Part shown: positions 17,790-26,044 of the stretch, piece by piece | How the letters are laid out: every line of letters starts with the position of its first letter | Numbering within the stretch: position 1 is the first letter of the stretch | Assembly: GCF_006385135.1 (NCBI RefSeq) | Contig: NZ_CP041025.1 | Span: 1 to 64,000, forward strand | Direction: 5' to 3' | From: Paremcibacter congregatus | GTDB lineage: Bacteria; Pseudomonadota; Alphaproteobacteria; Sphingomonadales; Emcibacteraceae | DNA: 64,000 bases | Made by a program: the position numbers and the translations under genes | The notes under the pieces: generated by a model | Told to the model about the DNA's origin: nothing | Databases searched by the model: none | What the model saw: only the letters and a program-made list of their open reading frames with translations

Positions 17790-19910
17790 ATGACGAATTC
17801 TTCCACAGGAAAAACCATGACGGCGGGGGGCGTATTGGCCATTCTGGTGATCCTGGGGGCTGTTGCCGCGATGTTTCTGGCCTTACGTTTTGCCCAGTCA
17901 GAGGCTGACCGGGACAGCCTGGTCTGGCAACGCCAGATGGCGGTGGTGATCAACAGCCGTGAAGTGGCGCTGGAAGAATGGCTTGCGGAACAGAAGAAGG
18001 TTATGGCCCGGCTGGCGGAAAACCCGTCTTTGAGAATTTATCTCGGCAATATTACCGCAAAAAATGCCGAGGCGACGGCCCCCAGTCAGGATGATCAGGC
18101 GCAGGCGGCGTATCTTGAAAACCAGATGAAGGCGGTGGCGCTTCAGAACGGATATGTTTCGGCGCGGGACCCGGACTATCAGGTCAAAGCCGAATTACCG
18201 CAAAAGAGCATTTCGGGACTGGCGCTGACGGACCCTGCTGGGCAGCTGGTGGTCTCTACGCCCCATATGCCGTCGGTTATTCGTAGCGTGGCGGATTTTC
18301 TGAAACGCGGGGCGGGTAGTGAGGTGATTATTTCCGGCCCTTATCTGGCAGAAGACGGGACGCCGGTTCTGGGTCTGATCGCGCCGGTTTTCGGGGTGCA
18401 GGACGACAGCAGCAGCCCTGCAATAGGTTTCGCCGTGGGCATTAAGAAGGTCCCGCAGGACTTTTATCAAAAACTGCGGCAACCGGGTGATACAAGTGCG
18501 ACGGCCAAGAATTATCTGGTGCGTAAGGTGAACAAGGCGGTGGAATACCTTTCTGGCATGCGGGATCAGCGCGGGGCGGATTTGCCTCCTCTCAGTCTGA
18601 CGCTGGATGGGGGGAATATGTCTCTGGCCGCCGTGTATGCTCTGGAAAGCGCCGGGGAGAATACGGGGGGATTTGCCGAAAAAGTCAATTACAACGGTGA
18701 AAAGGTTCTGGTGACCGGTCGTAAAATCAAAGATACGGATTGGGTGTTGGTGCGGACGGTGGATTCAGCGGAAGTTCTGGGCGCCATCAAGGCGCGGAAA
18801 AGAACGATCATCTGGATTGCGGGTCTGACCATTCTGGCGGTGACGATTGCGATTTTGCTGGTCTGGCGTCACGGGGTATCGGTGCGGGTGGCGCGCTCTG
18901 CGGAGCAACAGCGCATCCTGGCCCGTAAATACGAGAAACTCAGCCATTTCCTGCAGATTGTCACGGACAGTCAGCCGACGGCGATTGCCGCAGTGGATCA
19001 TGACGGTCAGTATAATTTCGCCAATATTCAGGCGGCGAAGGATACGGGTCTTGCCCGGGATCAAATGATGGGGCAGAAAATTTCCGCCCTGAAAGGGGCG
19101 TTCATTTCCCCTCATGCTGAACAATATGTGCGGCAGGTCATGACAGATCATCAACCGTTGTCGGTTCTGGAAAAATTACCGGACAGCCAGCTGACCATAA
19201 AATCGGATTATGTCCCGTTGAATGTGGATCAGGAGAAAGGCGTCCTGATGGTCACGGAGGATATCTCCGAAGTGGTCCGCGAGCGGGAGCTGAAGGAAGC
19301 AGCGCTGAAAAATCTGGTCAGCACCCTGACGATGGTGATCGACAGCCGGGATCCATACAGCGCCCGTCATTCGGAACGGGTGGCCAAGGTGTCATTGGCG
19401 ATCGCGGTGGAAATGAATGTGGACGATGTGACCCGGGATACGGCGAACATCGCGGGGGCGTTGATGAATCTCGGGAAGATTCTGGTGCCGCGGGAATTGC
19501 TGACCCGGCCGAAAGGGTTGTCGGAAAAAGAACTGGCGACGGTGCGCAACAGCATTATGAAAAGCGCCGATATGCTGGAATCGGTTGAATTTGATGGCCC
19601 GGTGGTGGAAACCTTGCGCCAGATCAGAGCAAACTGGGATGGGTCTGGCATACCGGAAGGCTTGCAGGGGGAAGATATTCTGCTGTCTGCGCGCATTGTT
19701 TCGGTGGCCAATGCTTTTGTCGGCATGTCCAGCGCCCGCGCCCATCGTGCCGGAATGGATATGGTACAGGCGGCAACATTGTTGTTGAATGATGCGGATC
19801 GAATTTATGACCGTAAGCCGGTCACGGCCTTGATGAATTATCTGGAAAATAAAGACGGGCTGGATCAATGGCGCGACTTTGGGGTGCCTCTGCCGGAAGA
19901 GGCTAAATGA
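17790..19910 (+). CDS. Membrane sensor with PAS and degenerate HD-GYP domain
   Basis: The 706-residue protein has a first membrane helix (about 12-33), a large periplasmic double-Cache-like sensor (about 34-337), a second helix (about 338-359), a PAS-like domain (about 375-490) and a C-terminal HD-GYP-type domain (about 505-690). The HD-GYP core is recognisable (SARHSERVAKVSLAIA, His527) but the metal-binding His-Asp pair is Met559-Asn560 in GALMNLGKI, GYP is Gly-Ile-Pro (620-622), and the later conserved Asp is Asn in SVANAF. Hydrolysis of c-di-GMP is therefore unlikely; a binding or signalling role is more plausible. It is divergent from the LapG-like gene across 140 bases. Confidence 0.85.
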   Translation: MTNSSTGKTMTAGGVLAILVILGAVAAMFLALRFAQSEADRDSLVWQRQMAVVINSREVALEEWLAEQKKVMARLAENPSLRIYLGNITAKNAEATAPSQDDQAQAAYLENQMKAVALQNGYVSARDPDYQVKAELPQKSISGLALTDPAGQLVVSTPHMPSVIRSVADFLKRGAGSEVIISGPYLAEDGTPVLGLIAPVFGVQDDSSSPAIGFAVGIKKVPQDFYQKLRQPGDTSATAKNYLVRKVNKAVEYLSGMRDQRGADLPPLSLTLDGGNMSLAAVYALESAGENTGGFAEKVNYNGEKVLVTGRKIKDTDWVLVRTVDSAEVLGAIKARKRTIIWIAGLTILAVTIAILLVWRHGVSVRVARSAEQQRILARKYEKLSHFLQIVTDSQPTAIAAVDHDGQYNFANIQAAKDTGLARDQMMGQKISALKGAFISPHAEQYVRQVMTDHQPLSVLEKLPDSQLTIKSDYVPLNVDQEKGVLMVTEDISEVVRERELKEAALKNLVSTLTMVIDSRDPYSARHSERVAKVSLAIAVEMNVDDVTRDTANIAGALMNLGKILVPRELLTRPKGLSEKELATVRNSIMKSADMLESVEFDGPVVETLRQIRANWDGSGIPEGLQGEDILLSARIVSVANAFVGMSSARAHRAGMDMVQAATLLLNDADRIYDRKPVTALMNYLENKDGLDQWRDFGVPLPEEAK

Positions 19911-19923
19911 TCAGAAGGCGACG

Positions 19924-20346
19924 TCAGGCGTGAGCGATGGCGGCGTCTTTGACCATCTTGTGCAGACGGAGGAGAACTTTGTCGCCTTCCGGCCCACCGG
20001 AGCCTGATATTTTATCGCGATTTACCTGATCCATGGCTTCGATGTGATCTCTGATGATGGTGATGTCGACTTCTGCGACGGTTTCTTTGTAGCGCATATA
20101 CTCGCACAGGGATGTCGCGATATCTGTCATGAGATAATAGCCGAAATTGCTGCCCAATCCTTTCATGTTATGAACAATCTGGAAAATGTCGGGAATCACA
20201 GAGTCGGGCTTGTCAGTCTTATTCTCTTCAAGGATGTGAAGGTTACTTTTTAGCTTACTTAACTGGTTTCCTGTCCAGTTTAAGTAGGTATTCTTCAAGT
20301 TTCTGGTTCCCTGCGGATCAGGGAATCGGGGGTAGTTACGCGTCAT
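19924..20346 (-). CDS. Hpt-domain histidine phosphotransfer protein
   Basis: This 140-residue helical protein contains the Hpt signature IFQIVHNMKGLGSNFGY, with the phospho-acceptor His59 followed by the usual Met-Lys-Gly. Hpt proteins pass phosphoryl groups between receiver domains in multistep phosphorelays. No histidine kinase or response regulator is adjacent, so its partners lie elsewhere. The gene converges with the HD-GYP-like gene, with 13 bases between the stops. Confidence 0.8.
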   Translation of the reverse strand: MTRNYPRFPDPQGTRNLKNTYLNWTGNQLSKLKSNLHILEENKTDKPDSVIPDIFQIVHNMKGLGSNFGYYLMTDIATSLCEYMRYKETVAEVDITIIRDHIEAMDQVNRDKISGSGGPEGDKVLLRLHKMVKDAAIAHA

Positions 20347-20509
20347 GATAAACAGTACCTGGATTATGGTTTACGAGGCCCTCTGAAGGCCCAGGTTAAC
20401 AAATCGTATACAAAATCTTACGGGCAGGAAGTAAAGAATGTCTTAACTTTTCGGGGAAGAGAAAATTAAACCACAATCTATGGGAGGTGTGCGTTAGGAT
20501 AATGTTAAA

Positions 20510-20542
20510 CAAAAAAAACGCCCTGCCATAAAGGCAAGGCGT
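20510..20542 (-). terminator. Rho-independent terminator of the small membrane protein gene
   Basis: On the minus strand a 10-base-pair stem (arms 20518-20527 and 20533-20542, one G-U pair) with a five-base loop is followed by a run of eight T. It lies about 95 bases past the stop of the small minus-strand gene at 20638, with an untranslated stretch between. The rest of 20347-20637 shows no gene. Confidence 0.85.
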
Positions 20543-20637
20543 AGTATCAAGTACTTATCAGGGCTAAAGTACTCAGGGTATCTAACAGAAAAAGATCCTG
20601 AGAGTTCAGCCTAAAAATTCAGCGAAACTGCCAAAAA

Positions 20638-20835
20638 TCAGGCGTCCCAGTCTTTCATGATCTCGGCACGACGTTTAATCATGCCACTTGCGATATAAAC
20701 GCAAAGACCACCAACAAGAACGACTACGATCATAAAGGTCGCGGGCAGTAACAGATGTGGCCCGGCCAACATGATGGACATCACAAGTAGTAAAGTAATG
20801 ACGCCGCATCCAATGAACGTAATTGCATTTGCCAT
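20638..20835 (-). CDS. Small two-helix membrane protein
   Basis: The 65-residue product has two hydrophobic segments (about 4-23 and 28-50) and a basic-acidic tail KRRAEIMKDWDA. A good ribosome site (AAAGGA, about six bases before the ATG) and a strong terminator downstream argue that it is a real, independently expressed gene. I do not recognise a family. Confidence 0.65.
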   Translation of the reverse strand: MANAITFIGCGVITLLLVMSIMLAGPHLLLPATFMIVVVLVGGLCVYIASGMIKRRAEIMKDWDA

Positions 20836-20929
20836 GAGTAATCCTTTTCAATTACAAGAGTAGTTATAACAGCCCTTTGAAACTGTTCACCTTGATATAA
20901 ATCAATTAATCTGAGGTTTCAATAGTCTT

Positions 20930-20999
20930 GTGGCCCCGATGTAAATTGGGGCCACATAAAAGATGTCTTTATTGACTTCTGAGGGGGCGTTGATGCCCC
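20930..20999 (-). terminator. Two GC-rich hairpins behind the cell wall hydrolase
   Basis: Past the stop of the minus-strand hydrolase lie two hairpins: a five-base stem (arms 20984-20988 and 20995-20999) and a perfect eight-base stem GTGGCCCC with its complement (20930-20937 and 20948-20955). Neither has a long T-run, so termination is likely but not certain. Confidence 0.5.
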
Positions 21000-21009
21000 G
21001 GTTCACTTC

Positions 21010-21612
21010 CTACAGATCTTCGCGGTAGAAAACATGCTGACCCACCTTGATGGTCGGTTGCAGATGTTTGGCCCAGCGGGGCTGGACATAAGTGGCATGG
21101 TAATGGGTTGACCGGGCGGTGACATCGCTCATGGCGTTTTTCAAGGTTCCGCCAGCGACGCGCCGGGCCTGATTCCAGGCGACCATTTCATAAGGGTTGT
21201 CGGACAGGCCGTCACAGGCGAAGGAAAACTGACACATGTTGCGGCGTTTCTCATTCTGGAAGACGACGCCACAGATATTGTCCGGGTAGCGTTTGTCCTT
21301 CACCCGGTTGAGAATTACATACGCCACGGCGACCTGGCCTTCGAAAGGTTCGCTGCGGGCTTCAAAATAGACGGCCTGGGCCAGGCAATGGAATTCCTGT
21401 TCGCTGATCCCGGACGGCAATTGCGCCAACAGAAGGTCAAGGTCTGCATCATAGGCGTTGGCAGGCGTATAACTTTTCAGGGCTGAGGCCTGAACGATTT
21501 CGCCAGTCGGAATAGAGGCTTCGACTTCTGAATAAGACAGAATATAAAAAGTCGACAGGCACGCCACAATAACGGCGGGTATGATACTTATGATGAGTTT
21601 ATGCTTTCTCAT
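21010..21612 (-). CDS. SleB/CwlJ-type cell wall hydrolase
   Basis: The 200-residue protein has an N-terminal signal or anchor (about 6-27) and a hydrolase_2 domain. It shows the signature FHCLAQAVYFEARSEPFEGQ near 74-93 with the presumed catalytic Glu, then AVAYVILNRVKDKRYPDNIC near 95-114, and a Cys-containing CQFSFACDGL segment. Members cleave peptidoglycan and in alphaproteobacteria are thought to remodel the wall. The gene stands alone with its own promoter, which contains a palindrome over the -10 site. Confidence 0.9.
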   Translation of the reverse strand: MRKHKLIISIIPAVIVACLSTFYILSYSEVEASIPTGEIVQASALKSYTPANAYDADLDLLLAQLPSGISEQEFHCLAQAVYFEARSEPFEGQVAVAYVILNRVKDKRYPDNICGVVFQNEKRRNMCQFSFACDGLSDNPYEMVAWNQARRVAGGTLKNAMSDVTARSTHYHATYVQPRWAKHLQPTIKVGQHVFYREDL

Positions 21613-21657
21613 AAGTCATGCTCCTTATTTACCGGTTTTTTGACCGGATGGTGTAAA

Positions 21658-21681
21658 TTTGCTGAAATTATATTCAGCAAA
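21658..21681 (-). promoter_or_regulatory. Palindromic operator centred on a TATAAT -10 box
   Basis: Nine-base inverted arms (21658-21666 TTTGCTGAA and 21673-21681 TTCAGCAAA) flank exactly TATAAT read on the minus strand. This perfect -10 hexamer would place the transcript start near 21660, about 48 bases before the hydrolase ATG. The -35 match is poor, as expected for an activated or repressed promoter. A dimeric regulator could bind the arms and control access to the -10 site. Confidence 0.55.
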
Positions 21682-21905
21682 CCAATTCCGACGGAAATGT
21701 TCCATCGAAACCCTCTTGCAACATGGCGCCGTTAACGGCCTTATTATTATGATAATTTTTTGGGCATGATTTTTTCATGTCCCGTACCGGTTCAGCTCTC
21801 CCGGATTTTTCCTCTCAAATTTCACCTGCGATTTATATATGGTGAATTTATATTGCGGTGCAGCATCAAGCTGCGATTCGGAGCGATTTATAACAAATTT
21901 TAACT

Positions 21906-21936
21906 TTTTGTCAACCTTTTGTCAATCTTCTAACAA
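21906..21936 (+). repeat. Three 11-base phased direct repeats
   Basis: TTTTGTCAA at 21906-21914 and 21917-21925, and a variant TTCTAACAA at 21928-21936, recur with an exact 11-base step, close to one helical turn. They lie 70-100 bases before the start of the gene at 22007 and could be a regulator-binding array, or chance within an AT-rich tract. Confidence 0.4.
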
Positions 21937-22006
21937 TTTCGTGAGAAGTGGCTTAGACAGTAAAAAAGCCCGTGCAAAGATAATTTGTTCATAGTATTCT
22001 GCGGCT

Positions 22007-22342
22007 ATGAAGAAAAAACCCATAAAACTCAATCCGTTACAAAAACGCACATTGGCGTTATTGCAACTTCTTGCGCAGAGTCCGGAAAGCTCCATCCCTG
22101 ATGCGGATACAGGAGAAGTTACCGTGGCCTATTTACCTAATCCTCATGGCGACCATGTTCATATCGGGGCTTACGTCGTATCGGCCAAGGATGTCAGCGG
22201 GTTCAGCAATGAGGCGGTATGGCGCGCCCTGGACCGCAAAGGTCTGATTCGGTCGGGGTTTCCTGTGCAGGCGACATTGACGGTGGCGGGGCTTGGCTAT
22301 GAAACGGGGCTTCAGGATCAATTCGAACACTCTAACCATTAA
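22007..22342 (+). CDS. Conserved hypothetical protein
   Basis: The 111-residue protein is soluble and compact. After a Lys-rich start it has a helix (NPLQKRTLALLQLLAQ), then a beta-rich part, AYLPNPHGDHVHIGAYVVSA, and a winged-helix-like end (EAVWRALDRKGLIRSGFP...ATLTVAGLGYE). The histidine-rich HGDHVHIG segment and conserved length resemble an uncharacterised alphaproteobacterial family; I cannot assign a function. The C-terminal LDRKGLI...LTVAGLGYE hints at a winged-helix fold. Confidence 0.75.
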   Translation: MKKKPIKLNPLQKRTLALLQLLAQSPESSIPDADTGEVTVAYLPNPHGDHVHIGAYVVSAKDVSGFSNEAVWRALDRKGLIRSGFPVQATLTVAGLGYETGLQDQFEHSNH

Positions 22343-22364
22343 AATTAAAAAGGATGTGTATATT

Positions 22365-23198
22365 ATGACTTTGGGAACGACATTGGGACTAACGGGAGGA
22401 AAGGTGAAGGCATGGACATTGGCCTGCATCGGGGCTGTGACGTTAAGCGTGACTGCTGCGCCTGTCATGGCGAAAACCCTTGACGAAGTTATCGCCGGCG
22501 ATCACCGCAGCGCGAAAAACAAGGCGCGTGATTCCTATCGCCATCCGAAAGAAACGCTGGAATTTTTTGGCCTTCAGCCGGATATGACAGTTGTGGAAAT
22601 CTGGCCGGGTGGCGGCTGGTATCAGGAAATTCTGGCCCCTTACCTGCATGAGAAAGGTACCTATTATGGAGCTGGATATGACGTTGAGGCCACCCGAGGC
22701 TATCGGGTGCGCGCTCTTAAAGAGACCTTGGCCCGCAAGACAGAAATGCCGGATCTGTATGGCACAATGAAAATTACAGAGCTTTCGCCTCCGGCAAAGC
22801 TGGAGATTGCCCCGGCCGGATCGGCCGATATGGTTCTGTCCTTCCGCAATTTCCATAATTGGAAGATGGGGGGCACAGAAGACCAGGTTTTGGGCGCAAT
22901 TTACAAGGCATTGAAACCAGGGGGCATTTTTGGCATCACCGACCACCGCAATGAAAACTCCGCCGGTCGGGATGGCTATGTCAAGCCGTCTGACCTGATG
23001 GCGGCGGCGCAGAAAGCCGGCTTTGTTTTTGTCGCCAAAAGTGAAGTTAACGCCAATCCCAAAGACACCAAAGATCATGAACGTGGTGTCTGGACCCTGC
23101 CCCCGAGCCTGAGCGGCAATCCGGAAAATCATGACAAGATGCGGTCCATCGGTGAAAGTGACCGTCTGACCTATAAATTTATGAAACCGGTAAAATAA
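22365..23198 (+). CDS. Exported SAM-dependent methyltransferase-like protein
   Basis: The start is placed at ATG 22365, which has an AAAGGA ribosome site and begins a signal peptide (core TLACIGAVTLSVTAAP, cleavage after VMA); a longer in-frame start at 22293 would overlap the upstream gene. The 277-residue product follows the COG4798-type methyltransferase pattern: DMTVVEIWPGGGWYQEIL near 70-87 as the SAM-binding loop, and a later DMVLSFRNFHNW. Export of a methyltransferase fold is a known trait of this family, but the substrate is unknown. It is followed by a bidirectional terminator. Confidence 0.83.
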   Translation: MTLGTTLGLTGGKVKAWTLACIGAVTLSVTAAPVMAKTLDEVIAGDHRSAKNKARDSYRHPKETLEFFGLQPDMTVVEIWPGGGWYQEILAPYLHEKGTYYGAGYDVEATRGYRVRALKETLARKTEMPDLYGTMKITELSPPAKLEIAPAGSADMVLSFRNFHNWKMGGTEDQVLGAIYKALKPGGIFGITDHRNENSAGRDGYVKPSDLMAAAQKAGFVFVAKSEVNANPKDTKDHERGVWTLPPSLSGNPENHDKMRSIGESDRLTYKFMKPVK

Positions 23199-23219
23199 TC
23201 CGGCGTCCGGTATGATCTG

Positions 23220-23253
23220 AAAAAAGCCCTCCGTACATCGCGGGGGGCTTTTT
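23220..23253. terminator. Bidirectional terminator between the methyltransferase and nadB
   Basis: The arms AAAAAGCCCTCCG (23221-23233) and CGGGGGGCTTTTT (23241-23253) pair with one wobble and end in T-runs on both strands. The hairpin separates two convergent genes. Confidence 0.85.
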
Positions 23254-23261
23254 AGTATCGT

Positions 23262-24893
23262 TTATTTGGTATAGGGCCGTTTCGGGGGCCTTAGAATGGT
23301 GTCCCGTTGATCCATATAGGGGTCCGTCTTGGGGTAATCGAGCATATAGTGTAAGCCGCGACTCTCGGTACGGGCCAGGGCCGACCGAATGATCAGATCG
23401 GCGACAACCACAAGATTGCGCAGTTCCAGGCTGTCGGGCGTCACGCGGTAGCGGCTATAAAATTCACGAATTTCCCCGGCCAGCATATCGACACGGCGCG
23501 CGGCGCGTTCCAGCCGGCGGGTAGACCGCACAATACCGACGTAATCCCACATGAAATGGCGCAGTTCGTTCCAGTTATGGGAGACCACCACTTCTTCGTC
23601 GCTGTCCATGACCCGGCTTTCATCCCAGGCCTGGATTTCAAAATCAACGCCGGGGCGTTTGATCAGTTGCAGAATGTCGCGGGCGGCGCTGTCGGCATAA
23701 ACCAGACATTCCAGCAGGGAATTGCTCGCCATACGGTTGGCGCCGTGCAGACCGGTGTGGGCCACTTCGCCGATGGCATACAGGCCACTGACGTCGGTTT
23801 GCCCTGACAGGTCTGTCATCACCCCGCCACAGGTATAATGTGCGGCCGGCACCACCGGTATGCGCTCTTTCGTCAGATCATAACCAAGGCTCAGACAGCG
23901 CTCGTAAATGGTCGGGAAATGTTCCTTGATGAAGGCGGGCTCTTTATGGCTGATATCCAGATAGACGCATTGGATACCGAGCCGCTTCATTTCATGGTCG
24001 ATGGCGCGGGCGACAATATCGCGTGGGGCGAGTTCCAGCCGCGCATCAAAGCGGTTCATGAAACGCTCTCCGTCCGGCAGACGCAAATAAGCGCCTTCGC
24101 CACGCAGGGCTTCGGTCAGCAGGAAAGTGCGGGTTTCCGGATGATACAGACAGGTCGGATGGAACTGATTGAATTCCATATTGGCCACCCGGCAGCCAAA
24201 CCGCCAGGCCATGGCGATGCCGTCGCCTGTGGACCCGTCCGGGTTGGAGGTATAGAGATAGACCCGGCTTGCCCCGCCGGTGGCGAGAACCGTCGCCTTG
24301 GCGCGGAACACATCCTTGCAGTTTTTTTTCGTATCAAGCACATAGGCCCCGAGGCAGCGGCGTTGTTCCGGGTCCGGGTGACGGTCGCTGATCAGATCGA
24401 CGGTCATGTGATTTTCAAACAAGGTAATGTTGGGATGCCTGCGGGCCTTGTCTTCCAGGGATTCCTGCACCGCCTTGCCGGTGGCATCGGTGGCGTGCAC
24501 CACCCGGCGGAAAGAATGCCCGCCTTCTTTGGTCAGATGATAATCGCCGTCGACAAAGGCGTCCTTGGCGGCGGGGTTGTCTTTGGTAAAGGCGACGCCC
24601 TGTTCCACAAGCCAGGCGATGGCCTCACGGCCCTGTTCCACCACATGGGCGACGGTCTTCCGGTGACAGAGCCCGGCACCGGCGATCATGGTGTCTTCAA
24701 TATGGCTTTCGATGGTATCGCGGGTGTCAAGCACGGCGGCGATGCCGCCCTGGGCCCAGTTGGTGCTGCCTTCGTTGAGTTTGTTCTTTGACAGGATGGC
24801 GACCCGGGCATGGTCGGCGACCTTCAGGCCGAGGGTCAGCCCCGCCGCACCGCTGCCGATAACCAAGACATCAAAATCATGAAACTCTGACAT
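23262..24893 (-). CDS. nadB: L-aspartate oxidase
   Basis: NadB is the FAD enzyme that oxidises L-aspartate to iminoaspartate, the first step of de novo NAD synthesis. The 543-residue protein has the FAD-binding motif [15 protein letters not shown] near 11-25, [13 protein letters not shown] near 42-54, and the family active-site region [15 protein letters not shown] with a catalytic-type His and Arg further on ([17 protein letters not shown]). nadA and nadC are not in the window. It lies 24 bases downstream of an ABC ATPase gene on the same strand and may be cotranscribed with it. Confidence 0.95.
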   Translation of the reverse strand: MSEFHDFDVLVIGSGAAGLTLGLKVADHARVAILSKNKLNEGSTNWAQGGIAAVLDTRDTIESHIEDTMIAGAGLCHRKTVAHVVEQGREAIAWLVEQGVAFTKDNPAAKDAFVDGDYHLTKEGGHSFRRVVHATDATGKAVQESLEDKARRHPNITLFENHMTVDLISDRHPDPEQRRCLGAYVLDTKKNCKDVFRAKATVLATGGASRVYLYTSNPDGSTGDGIAMAWRFGCRVANMEFNQFHPTCLYHPETRTFLLTEALRGEGAYLRLPDGERFMNRFDARLELAPRDIVARAIDHEMKRLGIQCVYLDISHKEPAFIKEHFPTIYERCLSLGYDLTKERIPVVPAAHYTCGGVMTDLSGQTDVSGLYAIGEVAHTGLHGANRMASNSLLECLVYADSAARDILQLIKRPGVDFEIQAWDESRVMDSDEEVVVSHNWNELRHFMWDYVGIVRSTRRLERAARRVDMLAGEIREFYSRYRVTPDSLELRNLVVVADLIIRSALARTESRGLHYMLDYPKTDPYMDQRDTILRPPKRPYTK

Positions 24894-24917
24894 GACAATT
24901 TTCCTTCAACTATGGCG

Positions 24918-25877
24918 TTATGCCGTGTCTTTGACCTGGGCCTTGGCGGAGGTGATCTGCAGGAAGATATCTTCCAGATCGCTTTCCTGGGTCGAGAGAT
25001 CGGTGATTTCAATCCCGGCATCCTGAAGATGCTGCAGAATCTGACCAATACTGACATGGCTCGGGCTGAAATGCACCACGATTTCGCCCAGACTGTTGAT
25101 CTGCGCCCCCAGGGCGGTCAGCGCCGGCGGCAGGGCCGAGAGGGGCGCCGTCGTCCGGATGGTGACAATCTTCTCATCAATATGGTTCAGCAGATTTTTC
25201 GTACTGTCGCAGGCGACCACTTCGCCGTGGTTAATAATGGCGATCTCGTCGCACAGTTCTTCTGCTTCTTCCAGATAATGGGTGGTGAGCACGATGGTGA
25301 CGCCCCGGGCGTTGAGTTCCCGCACATATTGCCAGAGGTTCTGGCGCAGCTCCACATCGACCCCGGCGGTGGGTTCGTCCAGCACCAGAATCGGCGGGTT
25401 ATGAACCATGGCCTTGGCCACCAACAGGCGGCGTTTCATGCCGCCGGACAGATGCCGGGTATAGCTGTCGGCTTTATCCAGCAGGCTGACGGCATCCAAA
25501 ATCTCCGCGCTGCGGCGGCCTTCGGCTGGAATGCCGTAGAAACCGGCCTGCAGTTCCATCATTTCCCGCGGCGAGAAGAAAGCGTCGAAATAGACTTCCT
25601 GGGGCACGATGCCGATGCTGGCCTTGGCGTTGCGGGGCTGCTCGTCAATGTCAAATCCCCAGATTTTGGCGCTGCCGGCCGTTTTGCGCACCAGACCGGC
25701 GAGGATATTGATGGTGGTGGACTTGCCGGCACCGTTCGGGCCAAGCAAGCCGAAGATGCTGCCCCGCTTCACCGAAAGATCAATGCCTTTCAGAGCATGC
25801 TTCGGGGCCGCCTTCTTACTGCCGCTGTAGATTTTTTCCAATCCCCGAATTTCCAGGGCCAAGGGGTGGTCTGTCAT
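24918..25877 (-). CDS. ABC transporter ATP-binding protein (ABC-2/CcmA type)
   Basis: The 319-residue ATPase has Walker A GPNGAGKST near 45-53, Q-loop IGIVPQEVYFD near 92-102, signature LSGGMKRR near 142-149, Walker B ILVLDEPTAGVD near 162-173 and the switch His in LTTHYLEEAEEL. The 90-residue C-terminal extension is typical of drug- or polysaccharide-export ATPases of the ABC-2 class. No permease gene is next to it, so its membrane partner must be elsewhere. nadB follows closely. Confidence 0.9.
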   Translation of the reverse strand: MTDHPLALEIRGLEKIYSGSKKAAPKHALKGIDLSVKRGSIFGLLGPNGAGKSTTINILAGLVRKTAGSAKIWGFDIDEQPRNAKASIGIVPQEVYFDAFFSPREMMELQAGFYGIPAEGRRSAEILDAVSLLDKADSYTRHLSGGMKRRLLVAKAMVHNPPILVLDEPTAGVDVELRQNLWQYVRELNARGVTIVLTTHYLEEAEELCDEIAIINHGEVVACDSTKNLLNHIDEKIVTIRTTAPLSALPPALTALGAQINSLGEIVVHFSPSHVSIGQILQHLQDAGIEITDLSTQESDLEDIFLQITSAKAQVKDTA

Positions 25878-26044
25878 AAAAATACCTTGTGTAACCGGCG
25901 GGAGCGCATTAGATTCTCAAGCCTATTTACCCGGTCATCTTGCGGGCAAGGATTATCGGTATCACCCGGTTAATCTTTGGTCAATGACTATTGATAAAAA
26001 CATGGGATCCCTACATGGGGGATTACAGGAATTAAGGGCTCTTC

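Larger units (their letters stand above)
21613..22006. other. Divergent intergenic region upstream of the hydrolase and of gene 22007
   Basis: This 394-base AT-rich stretch has no gene. It holds a palindromic promoter element for the minus-strand hydrolase (21658-21681) and three helically phased direct repeats near 21906-21936. The middle part (about 21700-21890) shows nothing I can name. Confidence 0.6.
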
